64,000 bases of DNA from JAXHUM01 sp034189325 (GTDB taxonomy: Bacteria > Desulfobacterota > DSM-4660 > Desulfatiglandales > Desulfatiglandaceae): NCBI GenBank assembly GCA_034189325.1, contig JAXHUM010000116.1:62001-126000 (forward strand), read 5' to 3'. Positions 18,561-28,107 of this stretch are shown here, in pieces (the stretch's first letter is position 1; every line of letters begins with the position of its first letter). A model generated the notes under the pieces. It was not told where the DNA came from. It made no database searches and saw only the letters and a program-made list of their open reading frames with translations. Made by a program: the position numbers and the translations under genes.

Positions 18561-18801
18561 GATCCTATCACCTCCTCCTTCTCCGGGCAATACTGTCCCG
18601 TTGCTTCACCATACTGCATCGCCCGACACCCTTTATAGTTGTCTGCCCTGCGAGGTAAAATTCTGTAAATGTATAGTTTCAACATTTGTGCCGGGGAGGC
18701 TTGAATAATTGAAATCAGGTTCATTCCTAATGATATAAAATGCTTAAGGTCATTGGCCTTATATCAAAGACAGGCCCTGTCGGTCTGTCTCGCCTAAGGC
18801 A

Positions 18802-18819
18802 TGAGACAATGTTGTCTCG
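18802..18819. promoter_or_regulatory. Dyad TGAGACA-AT-GTTGTCTC (candidate operator)
   Basis: GAGACAA-TG-TTGTCTC is a perfect 7+2+7 inverted repeat at 18803-18818. The half-site TGAGACA/TGTCTCA recurs 260 bases further on (19063-19094). It is about 240 bases upstream of the DVU0772-type gene start. The T run after it is too weak for a terminator. Confidence 0.4.
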
Positions 18820-19062
18820 TTTTGTGTCATTAAGGATAACATATTGATATGAAACAGTTTAAAAGAAGGAGCATTGATGAGGTGCGCCGCAGGAAGTCGT
18901 CACTTTGCTTTGCTGACAATAAAGCCATTTGCCCACGGATCAAGTAAGAGTATAGAATAAGTATTCATTTCGGATGTTTATGGTGCAGAATAGTCAGTTT
19001 TTCTTTTATTGGGCTGAAGTGGCGGATTCTGGAAGAGAAAAGGGAGTGCCTCACTCCGATCA

Positions 19063-19094
19063 TGAAACACAAGTGTCTCATGAGGCATGTCTCA
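19063..19094. promoter_or_regulatory. Two adjacent dyads with TGAGACA-like half-sites (candidate operator)
   Basis: 19063-19080 is a near-perfect inverted repeat (TGAAACAC-AA-GTGTCTCA) and 19081-19094 a second one (TGAGGCATGTCTCA). Both share half-sites with the 18802 dyad. Such repeated symmetry is typical of binding sites for a dimeric regulator, but no regulator gene is adjacent. Confidence 0.35.
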
Positions 19095-19199
19095 CCAACG
19101 TCTTGTCCCCTTTTTCAAGCTAAGGGGGGCAGAGGGAAGTAAGGAAAATAGGCTTTGTGTCTTACGCAACAGTCTGTTTGATCGATTAAAGTTTTATTC

Positions 19200-19219
19200 C
19201 CCGCCGCTTGCGGCGGGGA
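19200..19219 (-). terminator. GC-rich hairpin downstream of the hydroxyacid dehydrogenase
   Basis: CCCCGCCG-CTTG-CGGCGGGG, a perfect eight-pair stem 18 bases after the dehydrogenase stop. On the minus strand it is followed by AATAAAACTTT, a poor T tract, so it may act as an RNA-stabilising or REP-like element as much as a terminator. Confidence 0.5.
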
Positions 19220-19237
19220 TGTTCGCGAATGTCCGTC

Positions 19238-20275
19238 TCACTTTCTCCATTTGGCCAGATACTTCTCTTTTACTGCGGGATTTCGAAAGGCGATCTCCCT
19301 TGGCCAATTGCCCTCAATCACCCTTTTGATGTCCGCAAAAGGATTTGCCTTAAGCTCGTCATCCGCTTCTACAGAGTACTGTCCCGTATGGGAGGTGATG
19401 ATGATATTGGGGAGATTGATGAGGGGGCTGTCAGGGGCTGGGGGCTCAGGCTCCATGGCATCGAGTCCAGCGCCTGCGATAATTCCCTCGGAAAGTGCCT
19501 TGTGTAAGGCCTCCTCATCCACCAAACCTCCGCGAGCAGTATTTACAAAGTAGGCCGTGGGCTTCATCAACTTGAACTGGTCTATTCCCATCATATGATG
19601 ATTCTTCTCAGTGAGGGCGGAATGAAGGGAGACAAAGTCCGATTCCTTAAGAAGGGTCTCCATGGTCGCAGGCTCGACTCCGAATTCTTGCAGTACCTCT
19701 GCTGGAACGTATGGATCATGGGCGATGATCCTGGAGAAAAAGGGTTTGGCTCGAGGAATAAGGGCCCGAGGAATATTGCCGAAACCGATGAGGCCCAAGG
19801 TCTGCCTGCTCAATCTGAAGACCGGTGGAAGCACATAGTTGCGTATGGTGTGAAATCCTGCATTGTCCCATTTGCCCTCCCTGACACTGTCCACGGTGAT
19901 GACAAGCTTTTTGGCAAGGGCAAGGAGTAGGAGTATGGTATGATCCGCCATTTCTTCCAGACAGTAGTCAGGGTTGTTAACAACACAGATCCCATGCTCA
20001 GTGGCAGCATTGAGATCGATGCCATCATAGCCGATGCCGGGAACAGCAACCACCTTGCATTTTTTCAGACCGGCCATCATCTCGCCTGTGAAGGAAAGCA
20101 TGCCTATGGTGAATAAACCCACAATAGCGTCGGCATCAGACGCAGCAGCCAGAACCTCTTGCTGATTTTTGCATAGTGTTCCGACATATTCCGCCCCTGC
20201 ATCTTTGATGATCTTGACCCCTTCTTCAACAGAAAAGCCCGGAAAATCAGAAACATTGATTACCTTGAAAGCCAT
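19238..20275 (-). CDS. D-isomer-specific 2-hydroxyacid dehydrogenase
   Basis: 345-residue NAD-dependent oxidoreductase of the phosphoglycerate dehydrogenase type. The nucleotide-binding loop reads GLIGFGNIPRAL, with Pro instead of the last Gly of GxGxxG. The catalytic Arg lies in NTARGGLVDEEAL, the Glu in GLDAMEPEPP, and the His in IITSHTGQYS, so all three active-site residues are present. The substrate (glycerate, lactate-like or a branched 2-oxo acid) cannot be told. Single gene with a hairpin downstream. Confidence 0.88.
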   Translation of the reverse strand: MAFKVINVSDFPGFSVEEGVKIIKDAGAEYVGTLCKNQQEVLAAASDADAIVGLFTIGMLSFTGEMMAGLKKCKVVAVPGIGYDGIDLNAATEHGICVVNNPDYCLEEMADHTILLLLALAKKLVITVDSVREGKWDNAGFHTIRNYVLPPVFRLSRQTLGLIGFGNIPRALIPRAKPFFSRIIAHDPYVPAEVLQEFGVEPATMETLLKESDFVSLHSALTEKNHHMMGIDQFKLMKPTAYFVNTARGGLVDEEALHKALSEGIIAGAGLDAMEPEPPAPDSPLINLPNIIITSHTGQYSVEADDELKANPFADIKRVIEGNWPREIAFRNPAVKEKYLAKWRK

Positions 20276-20353
20276 TTCGTCCTCCTTTCACTTGGTTTAC
20301 ACAAGTCTACATTTATTCCCCTTTGTTAAAAGCCTATGGTCAACAAATTGATG

Positions 20354-20475
20354 GTGACGGCCTCGTAAAATGTCCCATATCCGCGTCAGGCCGTATCCTT
20401 CCTCACAGGGGCGAAAGATGACGACGCCTCACTCCGGATTTTAAGGCCTTGAACTTGAGTCTTTTACGAAATTCT
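20354..20475. repeat. Possible degenerate inverted-repeat (MITE-like) element
   Basis: The ends GACGGCCTCGTAAAA and, inverted, TTTTACGAAATTC share the 8-base core TCGTAAAA and enclose about 120 bases without coding potential. Short intergenic elements with GTAAAA-type ends are common in Desulfobacterota genomes. No target-site duplication is evident. Confidence 0.3.
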
Positions 20476-20490
20476 CAAAATACTAATTTC

Positions 20491-21747
20491 TTAAGAATCC
20501 TTCAATGGTGATTTTTCCACTGACCCATTCACCCCCACGACACCAAGTTTACGCATAAGCGGCCCCACTGTCACTCCCTGGACCACCAGAGAGAAAAAGA
20601 CGCACCCAAAACCCGCCATCAAAAGGGTCGTCCTCCATTCCGCCAGCATGCCCTCGGCCGGCAGGTGAAGGAGCAGCGCAATCGGAATGGACCCTCTCAG
20701 GCCACCCCAAAACAGGATGTGCGTCCATCTTCTGGGTCTCTTTGTTCCTATCTGATTCAAAATCCAATAAAGGCCGTAAGTCACGAGGGCCCGGCCCAGA
20801 AGCATCCCGGCGACAGCCGAAAGTACCGTTATCCAGGGAATAGCCTGGGACACTTCGCGAAGTTCCAAACCGATCAGAATAAATAGAAGTGAATTGATGA
20901 TAAAATCGATAGACTCAAAAAAGGTTTCAACAGTCTCCGTGGTCTTTTTGCTCATAGACAGGTGTCGACCGTAGTTTCCCATCATCAGCCCCGCCATGAC
21001 TGTTGCGATGACGCCTGATATATGTAAGACCTCAGCCATCCAAAAGGCCCCATACGCCAACACCAGGCAGAGAGTGTTTTCAAGGAGATGATCTTCAAGG
21101 TAACGCATTAAGGTAAAGACGACAAGGCCCAGCCCTGCTCCGAGCAGCAGTCCCCCTCCAGACACCTGAAGAAATTGAATGGCGGCCCCACCCAGTCCAA
21201 GTCTTTGCCCCTCAACGATGACTTCCAGGAGAATGGTGAATAGAACCACACCCGTTGCGTCATTGAAAAGCGATTCACCTTCTACCAGCGTCTTGAGATC
21301 TTCGGGCGCACCGATATCCCGAAACAGGGAAAGGACGCTGACCGGATCGGTAGGCGATATAAGGGCCCCGAATAGGAGCGCCACCATGAGCGAATGGATC
21401 CCTCCCATCCAATGGACGACACCCCCCACCAGAAGGGTCGATACAATCACCCCCGGTATGGCGAAAAAGAAAATAGGCCAGAACTGCTCTAAAAGTCTGT
21501 CCAGTCTCATATGAAAGGCCCCCTGAAACAAGAGGGGCGGGAGAAAAACAAAAAAAATCAGATCATGACTGAATCCTGTCTCCTCGATTTCAGGGCCGAA
21601 AGGCAGGAGGCCGACCGCTAATCCCACGATCACCAGGAATATGGTGTAAGGCAGGTGAGACAATCGCCTGCTGATAATCGCCACCAGACAGGCGATCAAC
21701 AACAACCCTATATATATCCCTACTGCATGTTCGATCGGATGGCCCAT
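20491..21747 (-). CDS. Na+/H+ (or K+/H+) antiporter of the CPA1/NhaP type
   Basis: 418-residue inner-membrane antiporter with about 12 helices. The CPA1 ion-binding segments are present: GALISPTDPVSV with the transport Asp, and EGESLFNDATGVV with the second conserved Asp. It exchanges Na+ or K+ for protons in pH and salt homeostasis. No C-terminal RCK domain, so no nucleotide gating is expected. ATG 21747 has AGGAG six bases upstream. Appears monocistronic. Confidence 0.92.
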   Translation of the reverse strand: MGHPIEHAVGIYIGLLLIACLVAIISRRLSHLPYTIFLVIVGLAVGLLPFGPEIEETGFSHDLIFFVFLPPLLFQGAFHMRLDRLLEQFWPIFFFAIPGVIVSTLLVGGVVHWMGGIHSLMVALLFGALISPTDPVSVLSLFRDIGAPEDLKTLVEGESLFNDATGVVLFTILLEVIVEGQRLGLGGAAIQFLQVSGGGLLLGAGLGLVVFTLMRYLEDHLLENTLCLVLAYGAFWMAEVLHISGVIATVMAGLMMGNYGRHLSMSKKTTETVETFFESIDFIINSLLFILIGLELREVSQAIPWITVLSAVAGMLLGRALVTYGLYWILNQIGTKRPRRWTHILFWGGLRGSIPIALLLHLPAEGMLAEWRTTLLMAGFGCVFFSLVVQGVTVGPLMRKLGVVGVNGSVEKSPLKDS

Positions 21748-21834
21748 CAAGAACTCCTACTGAAGGAACCGAACAATCTCATGTCACATGGCAGATCCAT
21801 CTCACTTCCGCTCCGGACTTCTGTGACCCTCTCT

Positions 21835-22182
21835 CTATTTTTTTTCAGCCCCTTTAAAAGAGCAGTGCGGTGTAGCCTTTGGAACGGGAGAGTATTCCTT
21901 GTCTCCTGTGTGATAAGGAACCGGCTCCAGGAAGAGGCCCACTTTTCCTGTCTGAGAGATCTTCCACAGCCTTCCGGTAAGTGTATCGAGCATAAACTGG
22001 TCTGAGCTGGAATCGGATATCTGGCCAAAAGCAAATCTGCCGTTGGACGAACACAAAAAACCATGTTGTGCCTTTTCCTGTTGAACCTTTGAGCCCACGC
22101 CAAAGGGTTGAGACCATCCATTTGAGGGGACAAAAAACAATAATATCAGGACCATCAGCAAAATCATATCACATCTCTTCAT
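21835..22182 (-). CDS. Small exported hypothetical protein
   Basis: 115 residues, with a signal peptide (about 1-24, before QPFG). The mature part contains RFAFGQISDSSSDQFMLDTL, which reads like the small beta-rich domains where 'DtfLLDt.TGrvW.' forms a strand pair. Two Cys (one near residue 44, one near 107) could make a disulfide. Function unknown. Same strand as the antiporter, about 87 bases upstream of it; divergent from the large envelope gene. Confidence 0.6.
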   Translation of the reverse strand: MKRCDMILLMVLILLFFVPSNGWSQPFGVGSKVQQEKAQHGFLCSSNGRFAFGQISDSSSDQFMLDTLTGRLWKISQTGKVGLFLEPVPYHTGDKEYSPVPKATPHCSFKGAEKK

Positions 22183-22461
22183 TGGCCTATTCTCCCCTTT
22201 CTAAGTGGTTGCACGAAGTCTAACCTGTGTCTGTCCATTTTAGGAGTATTGAATATGTTCGAGAAATACAACATAGACCAATTAGCGACACAAGGCAAAA
22301 AAGATCGGTATTCGTGACACTTTTTGACTTGGGGGGCTTTTCTCCGGTAAAATGACAACTCAAGAAAAAGCCGGGGTTTTGAGAAGCAATGCAGGATATC
22401 GGCGGTGCCTAAAAGCAAGGCACAAGCTATCGAATGAAAAAACAATCTTTGAGAGGAGACC

Positions 22462-25400
22462 ATGAACAGGACAAGAGCATTCTGTATATCCGCCCTACTG
22501 ACATTGGCTATGGTGATGGCCGCACCTTCATCAAGCAGGGGATACGATGACGCCTCTATTCCAGAAGATCTGAGACAGTGGAAAACCTGGGTCCTTTACG
22601 GCCAGGAAAGTCAATTCTGTCCCAGCCCTTATAACGACGGTACGGCTCACCAATGTGTGTGGCCCTCTCAACTCCAATTGGAGTTGGATGAAAAGGGGGG
22701 GCGTTTTGCGCAAAAATGGCTCCTTTTCATCAGATCCCCTGTGCCTCTGCCTGGCGGAGGAGGACTCTGGCCGATAAACGTCACACGGGATGGTGTGGCC
22801 GTTCCTGTGGTAGGCGGATCAGGAACCCCTGAAGTATTCCTGGAACCTGGTAAACACCAATTGGAGGGCGAGTTTCAATGGAAGAGTATGCCGGAGATGA
22901 TTCATATCCCTCCGGCCAGCGGACTTGTCGGGCTCACTATCGGGGGAATTCCTGTGGACTTCCCCCTGTGGGACAGCCAGGGACGTCTCTGGCTGCAAAA
23001 GGGAAAAAAAGAGCTTGGCGGGGAGGATCGTCTCGAGGTGCTGGTTTATCGTCTCCTGAAAGACACCATACCAATGGAGGTAGCCAACAGGATCGACCTG
23101 AGTATATCCGGTCGGGCCAGGGAGATCACAATCAAGGGCCTGCTTCTCGATGGATCAGTTCCGATGGCCGTGAAAAGCCCACTTCCTACCAGACTCGGCC
23201 AGGAGGGCGAACTCCTGATCCAGACAAGACCTGGACAATGGGGAGTAGAAATTGAAACACGCATGATAGGGCCTGTCAGCAAGATAGGGCCGATCAAGGC
23301 CGAATTCGGGCAAGAAATATGGTGTTTTGAGGCAAGAAACCACCTGCGTATGGTCAAATTAGAGGGAGTACCCCCTGTTGACCCCAAACAGACCAATATC
23401 CCGGACCATTGGAAACGCTTCCCCGCATTTGTTGTCAATCCGGGAGCACGCATCACCTTTTCTGAAATTCGCCGTGGCGACCCAAATCCAGCCCCTGATC
23501 GTATCCATCTTAATAGGACCTTTTGGCTCGATTTTGACGGTGCCGGCCTTACCACTAGAGACAGGATCACCGGTGTCATGAGCAGACAATGGTATCTCGC
23601 CATGAATCCACCCAACCTCCTCGGCCATGTCCAGGTGGATGGCGTGGACCAGCTCATCACGGAGCAAGGCATAAACGGCCAAAAAAAAGCCGGGGTGGAA
23701 CTCAGGAAGGGTAAGCTCGACCTGATCGCCGAGTCAAGGCTTGAAGGCCCTCATCGACTTATCCCGGCTGTGGGATGGGATCACGATTTTGAGTCTCTCT
23801 CGGCCCGTTTGAACCTCCCTCCGGGATGGCGGCTCCTGACGGCGTCGGGAGTGGACGTGATCCCGGGGACATGGTTTGAGCAATGGACGCTTCTCGACCT
23901 TTTTCTGATCCTCATTATTGGCATGGCCGTGTGGAGACTCCATGGGTGGGTGTGGGGGCTCCTGGCGTTTGTGACTCTGGGACTGATTTATCACGAAGCC
24001 GGCTCGCCCCGTATGGTGTGGCTCAACCTCTTGGCCGCATCAGCCCTCTTGAGGTTTCTCCCTGCCGGATGGTTCAGGAAGGCAATAAGCATATGGTTTC
24101 TTGTTTCGATTGTGACCCTGATTGCAACGGCTATTCCCTTCATGGTCCATCAGGTCCGTTTGGGGATCTACCCACAGCTCGAACAGCCCCCTCTTTCGGC
24201 TGGACCTTATCAGGCCATGCGCGCTGACACGGATAAGGCCCAATCTCCGTCATTGAAGAGAAAAAGGGTCCCTCTAGGGCCGGGGGTTGTTGGAGAATCA
24301 GATGCAAAACTTTACAGCAGGACTCTGTCTTCATCTCGGAAGATATCTGCTCCCAAAGAACAAGCCGTCTTCACCCAGGACCCGAATGCCCTGATCCAGA
24401 CCGGCCCCGGTATTCCTTCCTGGAAATGGAGATCCATTTCAATGAGGTGGAACGGCCCGGTTGATCGAAACCACCCAATTCACCTCCGGCTCTTGTCACC
24501 GTTCGTTAATCTGATCCTTGCTTTTCTCCGCGTCTTTCTCCTCGGGTTTTTGATTCTCGGGCTGGTCGATTTTCGTCGTTGGAAGACTCAGATCAATGGT
24601 TCGCTTCTCATGGTCCTCCTGGTGCCTCTGTGGGTGTTCCCCCGGGTGGTAATGGCCGAAGTCTCTCCTCAAGGCCTCTATCCCCCCTCTTCAATCCTCC
24701 AGGAATTGAAAGAAAGACTTCTCGAACCTGCCGATTGCCTCCCGGAATGCGCGGACAGCCCCTGGATGGCCCTAACCATACGTTCTGATGTGGTCTCTAT
24801 CCTCTTAGAGGTCCATACTGCCGCTGACACGGCCGTACCTTTGCCGGGGAATTCAAAGTCCTGGTTGCCAGAAAAGGTTCTTCTCGATGACCAGCCTGCA
24901 GAAGGCCTTCTGCGGGACAAAAGCGGGGTCTTGTGGGGGTACATGCCGGCAGGTATCCATATGGTTAGCCTGATAGGTAAGGCCCAGGCGGAAAAGGCCT
25001 TCCAGATCCCTCTTCCATTGAAGCCGAGACGGGCAACGGTTGAGAGCGTGGATTGGGAGGTCCAGGGCGTAGGTCCTGGAGGAGAGGTGGAAGCCTCGCT
25101 CCTGTTGACGCCGCAAAAGGTCAAGGGACATGACAAGCCTTTTCAGACACCCTTGGCCTTTCTGCCCTTTGTCCATGTCAAACGTGTCCTGTCTCTCGGA
25201 TTGACCTGGCAGGTCCATACGACAGTGACACGTCTAACTCCACCGGGTACGCCTATTCTCCTTAGTGTGCCATTGATAAAGGGTGAGTCGGTGACTACGG
25301 CAGGCATCCGGGTCGACAACCGCATGGCCTTGATTAATATGGGGCCGAAGACCCGGAAGGCTCTATGGGCTTCCTCTTTGAAGACGGATCAGTCTATCCG

Positions 25401-26544
25401 GTTGGAGGCCCCCACGTCCGTCCCCTGGACAGAGACATGGATACTGGACGCAAGTCCGATATGGCACTGTGAGACCTCCGGCATCCCAGTGATCCACCAC
25501 CAAAATCAACAGGGATACTGGAGACCTGAATGGCGACCCTGGCCGGGGGAGGGCGTCCTCATCCAGGTTTCCAGACCCCAGGCCATCGATGGTCAGTTCG
25601 TTACCATTGACGGTTCAGACCTCGTGTGGACGCCTGGGGAACGGTTCACCAGGGCGGGCCTGATCGTAAAGATAAGGACGAGTCGGGGCGGGCAATATAA
25701 GATCAAGCTGCCGAGGGGCATCAAACTCCAATCAGTGAAACGAAATAGTAAAAGCCAGCCTATTGGCGATCAGACCAGCGAGGTCCTCGTTGCGCTACAG
25801 CCCGGGAGCCAGAAGGTGGAGATAGACTGGCATCAAGACGAAGAGGCGTCCATGTTGACGAAAGGACCTGAAGTAGATATTGGGGCCAATGCAGTCAATG
25901 CGGGCGTAACCTTTCATATGCCGAGAGGCCGATGGGTTTTGTGGGCGGGCGGTCCCCGCCTCGGTCCGGCTGTCCTCTTCTGGAGCTATCTCATCGTTGT
26001 CCTTTTGGTGTCCATTGCCCTTGGAAAGATCCCGTGGACACCCCTGAAGACCTATCACTGGCTGTTAATCGGTCTCGGTCTCACCCAGGTCCACCCGCTG
26101 ACAGCCATTATGATCGGCGGTTGGCTGCTGGCTCTAGGTCTGCGCAAGAAATATCCCCTACCCAACGGCCGGTTCTCCTTTGACATGGTTCAGATCGTCC
26201 TGGTCCTTTGGACAATAGCCGCCCTTATCGGGCTCTATATGGCTGTCAAGACAGGTCTTTTGGGAATTCCCGACATGCAGGTCGCAGGCAACGGATCATC
26301 CGATTTCAGGCTTCACTGGACCCAAGATCGGATCTCCGGCCTCATGCCGCAGCCATGGGTGTTTTCTCTGCCTATGTTTGTGTATCGAATACTCATGCTT
26401 TTCTGGGCCTTATGGCTCGCCTATTCCCTCCTGAAATGGCTCGGCTGGGGCTGGCAGTGTTTTAACGAAGGCGGTACGTGGCGAAAGATCATCCGGCGGA
26501 AGATAAAAAAAGAAAAGGATCCTGTTGAGTTCGAGGTTACGTGA
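22462..26544 (+). CDS. Very large envelope protein of unknown function (1360 aa)
   Basis: Signal peptide (about 1-28), a large extracytoplasmic part to about 470, and a membrane block of about four helices (475-575). A Ser/Lys-rich linker follows, then one or two helices near 685-730, a second large extracytoplasmic part (730-1160), and a last membrane block (1165-1345) ending in a basic tail. The two outer parts look alike in plan: each begins with Cys-containing text after a cleavage-like Ala (CPSPYNDGTAHQC; CLPECADSPW) and continues with beta-rich segments ('PVPLPGG', 'AVPLPGN', 'HIPPASG', 'GYMPAGIH'). An ancient internal duplication is therefore likely. No enzyme motif recognised. Preceded by GAGAGGAG seven bases before ATG. 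Confidence 0.75.
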   Translation: MNRTRAFCISALLTLAMVMAAPSSSRGYDDASIPEDLRQWKTWVLYGQESQFCPSPYNDGTAHQCVWPSQLQLELDEKGGRFAQKWLLFIRSPVPLPGGGGLWPINVTRDGVAVPVVGGSGTPEVFLEPGKHQLEGEFQWKSMPEMIHIPPASGLVGLTIGGIPVDFPLWDSQGRLWLQKGKKELGGEDRLEVLVYRLLKDTIPMEVANRIDLSISGRAREITIKGLLLDGSVPMAVKSPLPTRLGQEGELLIQTRPGQWGVEIETRMIGPVSKIGPIKAEFGQEIWCFEARNHLRMVKLEGVPPVDPKQTNIPDHWKRFPAFVVNPGARITFSEIRRGDPNPAPDRIHLNRTFWLDFDGAGLTTRDRITGVMSRQWYLAMNPPNLLGHVQVDGVDQLITEQGINGQKKAGVELRKGKLDLIAESRLEGPHRLIPAVGWDHDFESLSARLNLPPGWRLLTASGVDVIPGTWFEQWTLLDLFLILIIGMAVWRLHGWVWGLLAFVTLGLIYHEAGSPRMVWLNLLAASALLRFLPAGWFRKAISIWFLVSIVTLIATAIPFMVHQVRLGIYPQLEQPPLSAGPYQAMRADTDKAQSPSLKRKRVPLGPGVVGESDAKLYSRTLSSSRKISAPKEQAVFTQDPNALIQTGPGIPSWKWRSISMRWNGPVDRNHPIHLRLLSPFVNLILAFLRVFLLGFLILGLVDFRRWKTQINGSLLMVLLVPLWVFPRVVMAEVSPQGLYPPSSILQELKERLLEPADCLPECADSPWMALTIRSDVVSILLEVHTAADTAVPLPGNSKSWLPEKVLLDDQPAEGLLRDKSGVLWGYMPAGIHMVSLIGKAQAEKAFQIPLPLKPRRATVESVDWEVQGVGPGGEVEASLLLTPQKVKGHDKPFQTPLAFLPFVHVKRVLSLGLTWQVHTTVTRLTPPGTPILLSVPLIKGESVTTAGIRVDNRMALINMGPKTRKALWASSLKTDQSIRLEAPTSVPWTETWILDASPIWHCETSGIPVIHHQNQQGYWRPEWRPWPGEGVLIQVSRPQAIDGQFVTIDGSDLVWTPGERFTRAGLIVKIRTSRGGQYKIKLPRGIKLQSVKRNSKSQPIGDQTSEVLVALQPGSQKVEIDWHQDEEASMLTKGPEVDIGANAVNAGVTFHMPRGRWVLWAGGPRLGPAVLFWSYLIVVLLVSIALGKIPWTPLKTYHWLLIGLGLTQVHPLTAIMIGGWLLALGLRKKYPLPNGRFSFDMVQIVLVLWTIAALIGLYMAVKTGLLGIPDMQVAGNGSSDFRLHWTQDRISGLMPQPWVFSLPMFVYRILMLFWALWLAYSLLKWLGWGWQCFNEGGTWRKIIRRKIKKEKDPVEFEVT

Positions 26545-26698
26545 GAATTAGGAAGGCGCTCCTCTTCAGAAACTCTTATTTTGGTTCTTATCGGGGCCCT
26601 TTCCGCCTCTTTACTTCAGGACTCTGTAATGGTAAAGTGCGTCGCATTGTGATGTGCTGGAGATTTGAAACGACCCTCTTGGGGCTGAAAACTGAGTG

Positions 26699-27337
26699 AT
26701 GATAGCTATTATTGATTATAAGGCGGGGAATCTGAAGAGCGTAGAGAGGGCCTTGAAGAGCCTGGGCTTTTCTTGCCGAATTACTCACGACAAGAAAGAG
26801 ATAATGAAAGCGGAACGGATTGTCTTTCCAGGAGTTGGGGCCGCTGGAAGTGCCATTGCCGACTTGAAAGAACTCCGCCTCGATAAGGTCTTGAAGGAGA
26901 CCTTTGCGGGGGGCATGCCGGTTTTGGGTATTTGCATGGGAGCCCAGATTATCCTCAGGTGGAGCGAAGAGAATCAAACCCAATGTTTGGGTTTGATCAG
27001 GGGGGAAGCGAAACGGTTTCCCTCACCTCTCTTGTCTGACAAGGGAGAGCGCCTGAAGATCCCCCACATGGGCTGGAACAGCGTGAGACTCACCAGATCT
27101 CACCCTGTTTGCAAAGATATCCGACCGGAGGATGAGTTCTATTTTGTCCATTCCTATTATCCCTTCCCTTCTTCGAGCGAGAATGTGTTGGGGACCACGG
27201 AATACGGGTTGAATTTTCCCTCTATCATTGGCTCCAAAAACCTTATCGCCACGCAGTTTCACCCTGAAAAAAGTGGACCGCCAGGCCTGAGAATTTTGGA
27301 AAACTTCTGTTCGTGGAGCGGTCAGGATGCTGAGTAA
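26699..27337 (+). CDS. hisH: Imidazole glycerol phosphate synthase, glutamine amidotransferase subunit HisH
   Basis: 212 residues. Supplies ammonia from glutamine to HisF in histidine (and AICAR) synthesis. Class I amidotransferase triad: nucleophile Cys in LGICMGAQI, His and Glu in TQFHPEKSG. Also seen: IIDYKAGNLKSVERAL at the N-terminus and PHMGWNSV, typical of HisH. GTG 26696 directly precedes ATG 26699. Overlaps hisF by 11 bases, so the two subunits are translationally coupled. Confidence 0.95.
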   Translation: MIAIIDYKAGNLKSVERALKSLGFSCRITHDKKEIMKAERIVFPGVGAAGSAIADLKELRLDKVLKETFAGGMPVLGICMGAQIILRWSEENQTQCLGLIRGEAKRFPSPLLSDKGERLKIPHMGWNSVRLTRSHPVCKDIRPEDEFYFVHSYYPFPSSSENVLGTTEYGLNFPSIIGSKNLIATQFHPEKSGPPGLRILENFCSWSGQDAE

Positions 27338-28106
27338 AAGGATCATCCCCTGCCTGGATGTGCGAGATGGGAAAACCACGAAGGGCATCAAGTTCAAAGA
27401 AAACGTGGATATTGGTGACCCTGTTGAGATGGCTCGATTCTATTATGAGGCCGGGGCGGATGAGATCGTCTTTTATGACATCACCGCCTCAAGTGACAGA
27501 CGGGCTATCATGATCGACGTGGTGAGGCGTGTGGCGGAGAATATTTTTATACCCTTTTCCGTGGGAGGCGGCATCAGGACTGTCGAGGATATGCGGAGTG
27601 TCCTTCTTGCCGGTGCTGAGAAAGTAAGCGTTAATAGTGCAGCCGTCAGGAACCCTGAAATCATCTCCCAGGGAGCCAAGGCCTTCGGGAGCCAGTGCGT
27701 TGTCCTTGGAATGGATGTGAAGAAGGTTCCATCCTCGGAAAGAATCCCGTCCGGCTATGAAATAGTCACAAATGGCGGCAGGACATATATGGGTCTGGAT
27801 GCCCTTTCTTGGGCGAGGGAGGCGGAACACTTGGGGGCCGGAGAGATATGCCTGAACTCCATCGATGCCGACGGTACCCAAGAGGGATACGAACTGGAAC
27901 TCACTCCCTTGATTTCTGAAAACGTGAGCATCCCGGTCATCGCATCTGGCGGCGCCGGAAATATTGATCACATTTACGATGTTCTCACGGTGGGGAGGGC
28001 TGATGCGGCACTCATAGCGTCTATGGTGCATTACGGGACATACACGATCAAAGAGATAAAGACACAGCTTGCGTCTAGAAATGTGAAGATAAGAAAGACA
28101 TGGTGA
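27327..28106 (+). CDS. hisF: Imidazole glycerol phosphate synthase, cyclase subunit HisF
   Basis: 259-residue (beta-alpha)8 barrel that converts PRFAR plus ammonia to imidazole glycerol phosphate and AICAR. Catalytic Asp in IIPCLDVRDG and the second in VLGMDVKK; phosphate-binding FSVGGGIRTVEDM and IASGGAGNIDHI. Standard length. No other his genes are in the window, so the pathway is split on the chromosome. Confidence 0.96.
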   Translation: MLSKRIIPCLDVRDGKTTKGIKFKENVDIGDPVEMARFYYEAGADEIVFYDITASSDRRAIMIDVVRRVAENIFIPFSVGGGIRTVEDMRSVLLAGAEKVSVNSAAVRNPEIISQGAKAFGSQCVVLGMDVKKVPSSERIPSGYEIVTNGGRTYMGLDALSWAREAEHLGAGEICLNSIDADGTQEGYELELTPLISENVSIPVIASGGAGNIDHIYDVLTVGRADAALIASMVHYGTYTIKEIKTQLASRNVKIRKTW

Positions 28107-28107
28107 T

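Larger units (their letters stand above)
18561..19237. other. Gene-poor 0.68 kb interval with dyad symmetries
   Basis: No convincing protein gene in either direction. It contains three related dyads (annotated separately) and a GC-rich hairpin at its right edge. It could hold a small RNA, or be the remains of a lost gene. Confidence 0.4.
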
